A stretch of 7,007 nucleotides of DNA, taken from positions 1,946-8,952 of the forward strand of contig DUAT01000017.1 of the NCBI GenBank assembly GCA_012960755.1, in the 5' to 3' direction. Shown here piece by piece: positions 6,581 to 7,007 of this stretch. The number at the start of each line of letters is the position of its first letter. Positions within the stretch are counted from its first letter, which is position 1. A program made the position numbers and the translations under genes. This DNA is from Gammaproteobacteria bacterium. Its GTDB lineage: Bacteria; Pseudomonadota; Gammaproteobacteria; Pseudomonadales; Azotimanducaceae_A. A model generated the notes under the pieces. It did no database searches. It had not been told where the DNA came from and worked only from the letters and a program-made list of their open reading frames with translations.

Positions 6581-6691
6581 ATGACGCTCGATGATTTACC
6601 ATCGATATCGCAACTGGCTGCAATCCTCTGGGGTCCCGGCATGCTTTTTCCGTTCTCAGTGACAAGGATGCTAAAATCAGGCTTCCTGTAG
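6581..6691 (+). CDS. Possible small ORF, 36 residues, unknown
   Basis: ATG at 6581 is preceded by AGGGGA (6568-6573) at a seven-base spacing and runs to a TAG at 6689-6691. The peptide begins MTLDDLPSISQLAAILWGPG and is moderately hydrophobic in its centre. I do not recognise it. It could be a short real protein, a leader peptide for the gene at 6730, or the start of a decayed gene. It overlaps the extended -10 candidate at 6669-6677 and a minus-strand ORF (6735-6514) that has no support. Confidence 0.22.
   Translation: MTLDDLPSISQLAAILWGPGMLFPFSVTRMLKSGFL
6669..6677 (+). promoter_or_regulatory. Candidate extended -10 promoter for the gene at 6730
   Basis: TGCTAAAAT fits the extended -10 form TGn-TATAAT with five of six hexamer matches. 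No good -35 box lies 16-18 bases upstream. A start near 6684 would give a leader of about 46 bases before the ATG at 6730. Confidence 0.3.
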
Positions 6692-6729
6692 AATGATACT
6701 TTCAGACAAGAACTACTTAGGAATATCCC

Positions 6730-7007
6730 ATGCAACTAGATTTCGTTTTGGATGAAATGAAGAACCGGTATGACAAAGTACTAGATGGCTATGGAGAAAT
6801 CTTGCCTGAATTGGTAGTAGCCAGAAAAAAGAGATTCGGGAAGCTTCCTTTGGTCTTCTGGACAAGCTTGCTACTTTCCCATCTACGGCTCAGGAAGTTC
6901 GTAGGAGTAAAGAAGTTGCCTGAATATATTTTTATCAACGTTAGATATCCTGAAATTATCCTCAATTATAATAAGGAAGATGTGGCAGTAATAGGTGGTA
7001 TCAAGGA
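6730..7007 (+). CDS. Unrecognised protein, N-terminal 92 residues (3' end outside window)
   Basis: ATG at 6730 has AGGA (6719-6722) seven bases upstream and the frame is open to the window end, so the start is well supported. The visible part begins MQLDFVLDEMKNRYDKVLDG, continues with a basic then hydrophobic stretch (KKRFGKLPLVFWTSLLLSHL, about residues 33-52), and includes EYIFINVRYPEIILNYNKED and AVIGGIK near the edge. No signal peptide or clear catalytic motif is visible. Its place in a glycan locus beside pseI and a methyltransferase gene suggests a glycan-related role, for example a glycosyltransferase, but that is guilt by association and I do not recognise the family. Confidence 0.65.
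   Translation, partial: MQLDFVLDEMKNRYDKVLDGYGEILPELVVARKKRFGKLPLVFWTSLLLSHLRLRKFVGVKKLPEYIFINVRYPEIILNYNKEDVAVIGGIK

Larger units (their letters stand above)
6328..6729. other. Intergenic region of about 400 bases between divergent genes
   Basis: This gap separates the minus-strand methyltransferase gene from the plus-strand gene starting at 6730. It should hold promoters for both. On the minus strand TTGGGA followed after 17 bases by TGTCAT (about 6371-6399) is a weak candidate. The gap also contains a perfect inverted repeat (6488-6504), a small ORF with a good ribosome binding site (6581-6691) and a second short hairpin, TCGATG (6588-6593) with CATCGA (6600-6605). Its length is unusual in this otherwise compact locus, and it may contain remnants of a lost gene. 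No tRNA or insertion-sequence ends were recognised. Confidence 0.5.

Noticed and set aside
6514..6735. Minus-strand ORF of 73 residues
   Set aside because: It has no recognisable motif, overlaps the start of the better-supported plus-strand gene at 6730, and has no convincing ribosome binding site.

Overview
The window is a piece of a Gram-negative surface-glycan or protein-glycosylation island, probably from a gammaproteobacterium of Shewanella- or Xanthomonas-like affinity. That assignment is inferred from family types (PseI, WxcM/FdtD-type fusion protein, GtrA); the sequence contains no taxonomic marker. Base composition is moderate, and the right-hand third looks more AT-rich, as is common in such islands.

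Left edge (1-297): the C-terminal SAF (antifreeze-like) domain of a pseudaminic acid synthase (PseI), cut by the window start. A short spacer follows, then a minus-strand polytopic GT-C type glycosyltransferase (367-1725).

Centre (1888-5286): a tight plus-strand operon of four genes whose stop and start codons overlap at every junction. It encodes an FdtB/WxcK-type PLP sugar aminotransferase, a membrane-anchored GT2 polyprenyl-phosphate glycosyltransferase (GtrB/DPM1-like), a bifunctional WxcM/FdtD-type acetyltransferase plus 3,4-ketoisomerase, and a GtrA-family membrane protein. The soluble enzymes account for the last three steps from dTDP-4-keto-6-deoxyglucose to a dTDP-3-acetamido-3,6-dideoxyhexose, with Fuc3NAc most likely and Qui3NAc possible. 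The GT2 would load this sugar on a lipid carrier, GtrA would help it cross the inner membrane, and the divergent GT-C enzyme is the natural candidate to transfer it to a periplasmic acceptor. Together this reads as a self-contained periplasmic decoration module of the Gtr (serotype-conversion) or Arn type, carrying an acetamido-dideoxy sugar. RmlA and RmlB, which make the precursor, are not in the window.

Right side (5329-7007): a convergent minus-strand SAM-dependent methyltransferase with an N-terminal Cys4 zinc-ribbon-like motif; a roughly 400-base gap holding a perfect 7-bp-arm inverted repeat, a possible 36-codon ORF and an extended -10 candidate; then the start of an unrecognised plus-strand gene (6730 onward) that runs off the window.

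No tRNA, rRNA, CRISPR array or insertion sequence was seen. The most interesting item is the complete aminosugar-making, lipid-loading, flipping and transfer set. Each family is known; the combination and its acceptor are what would need establishing.
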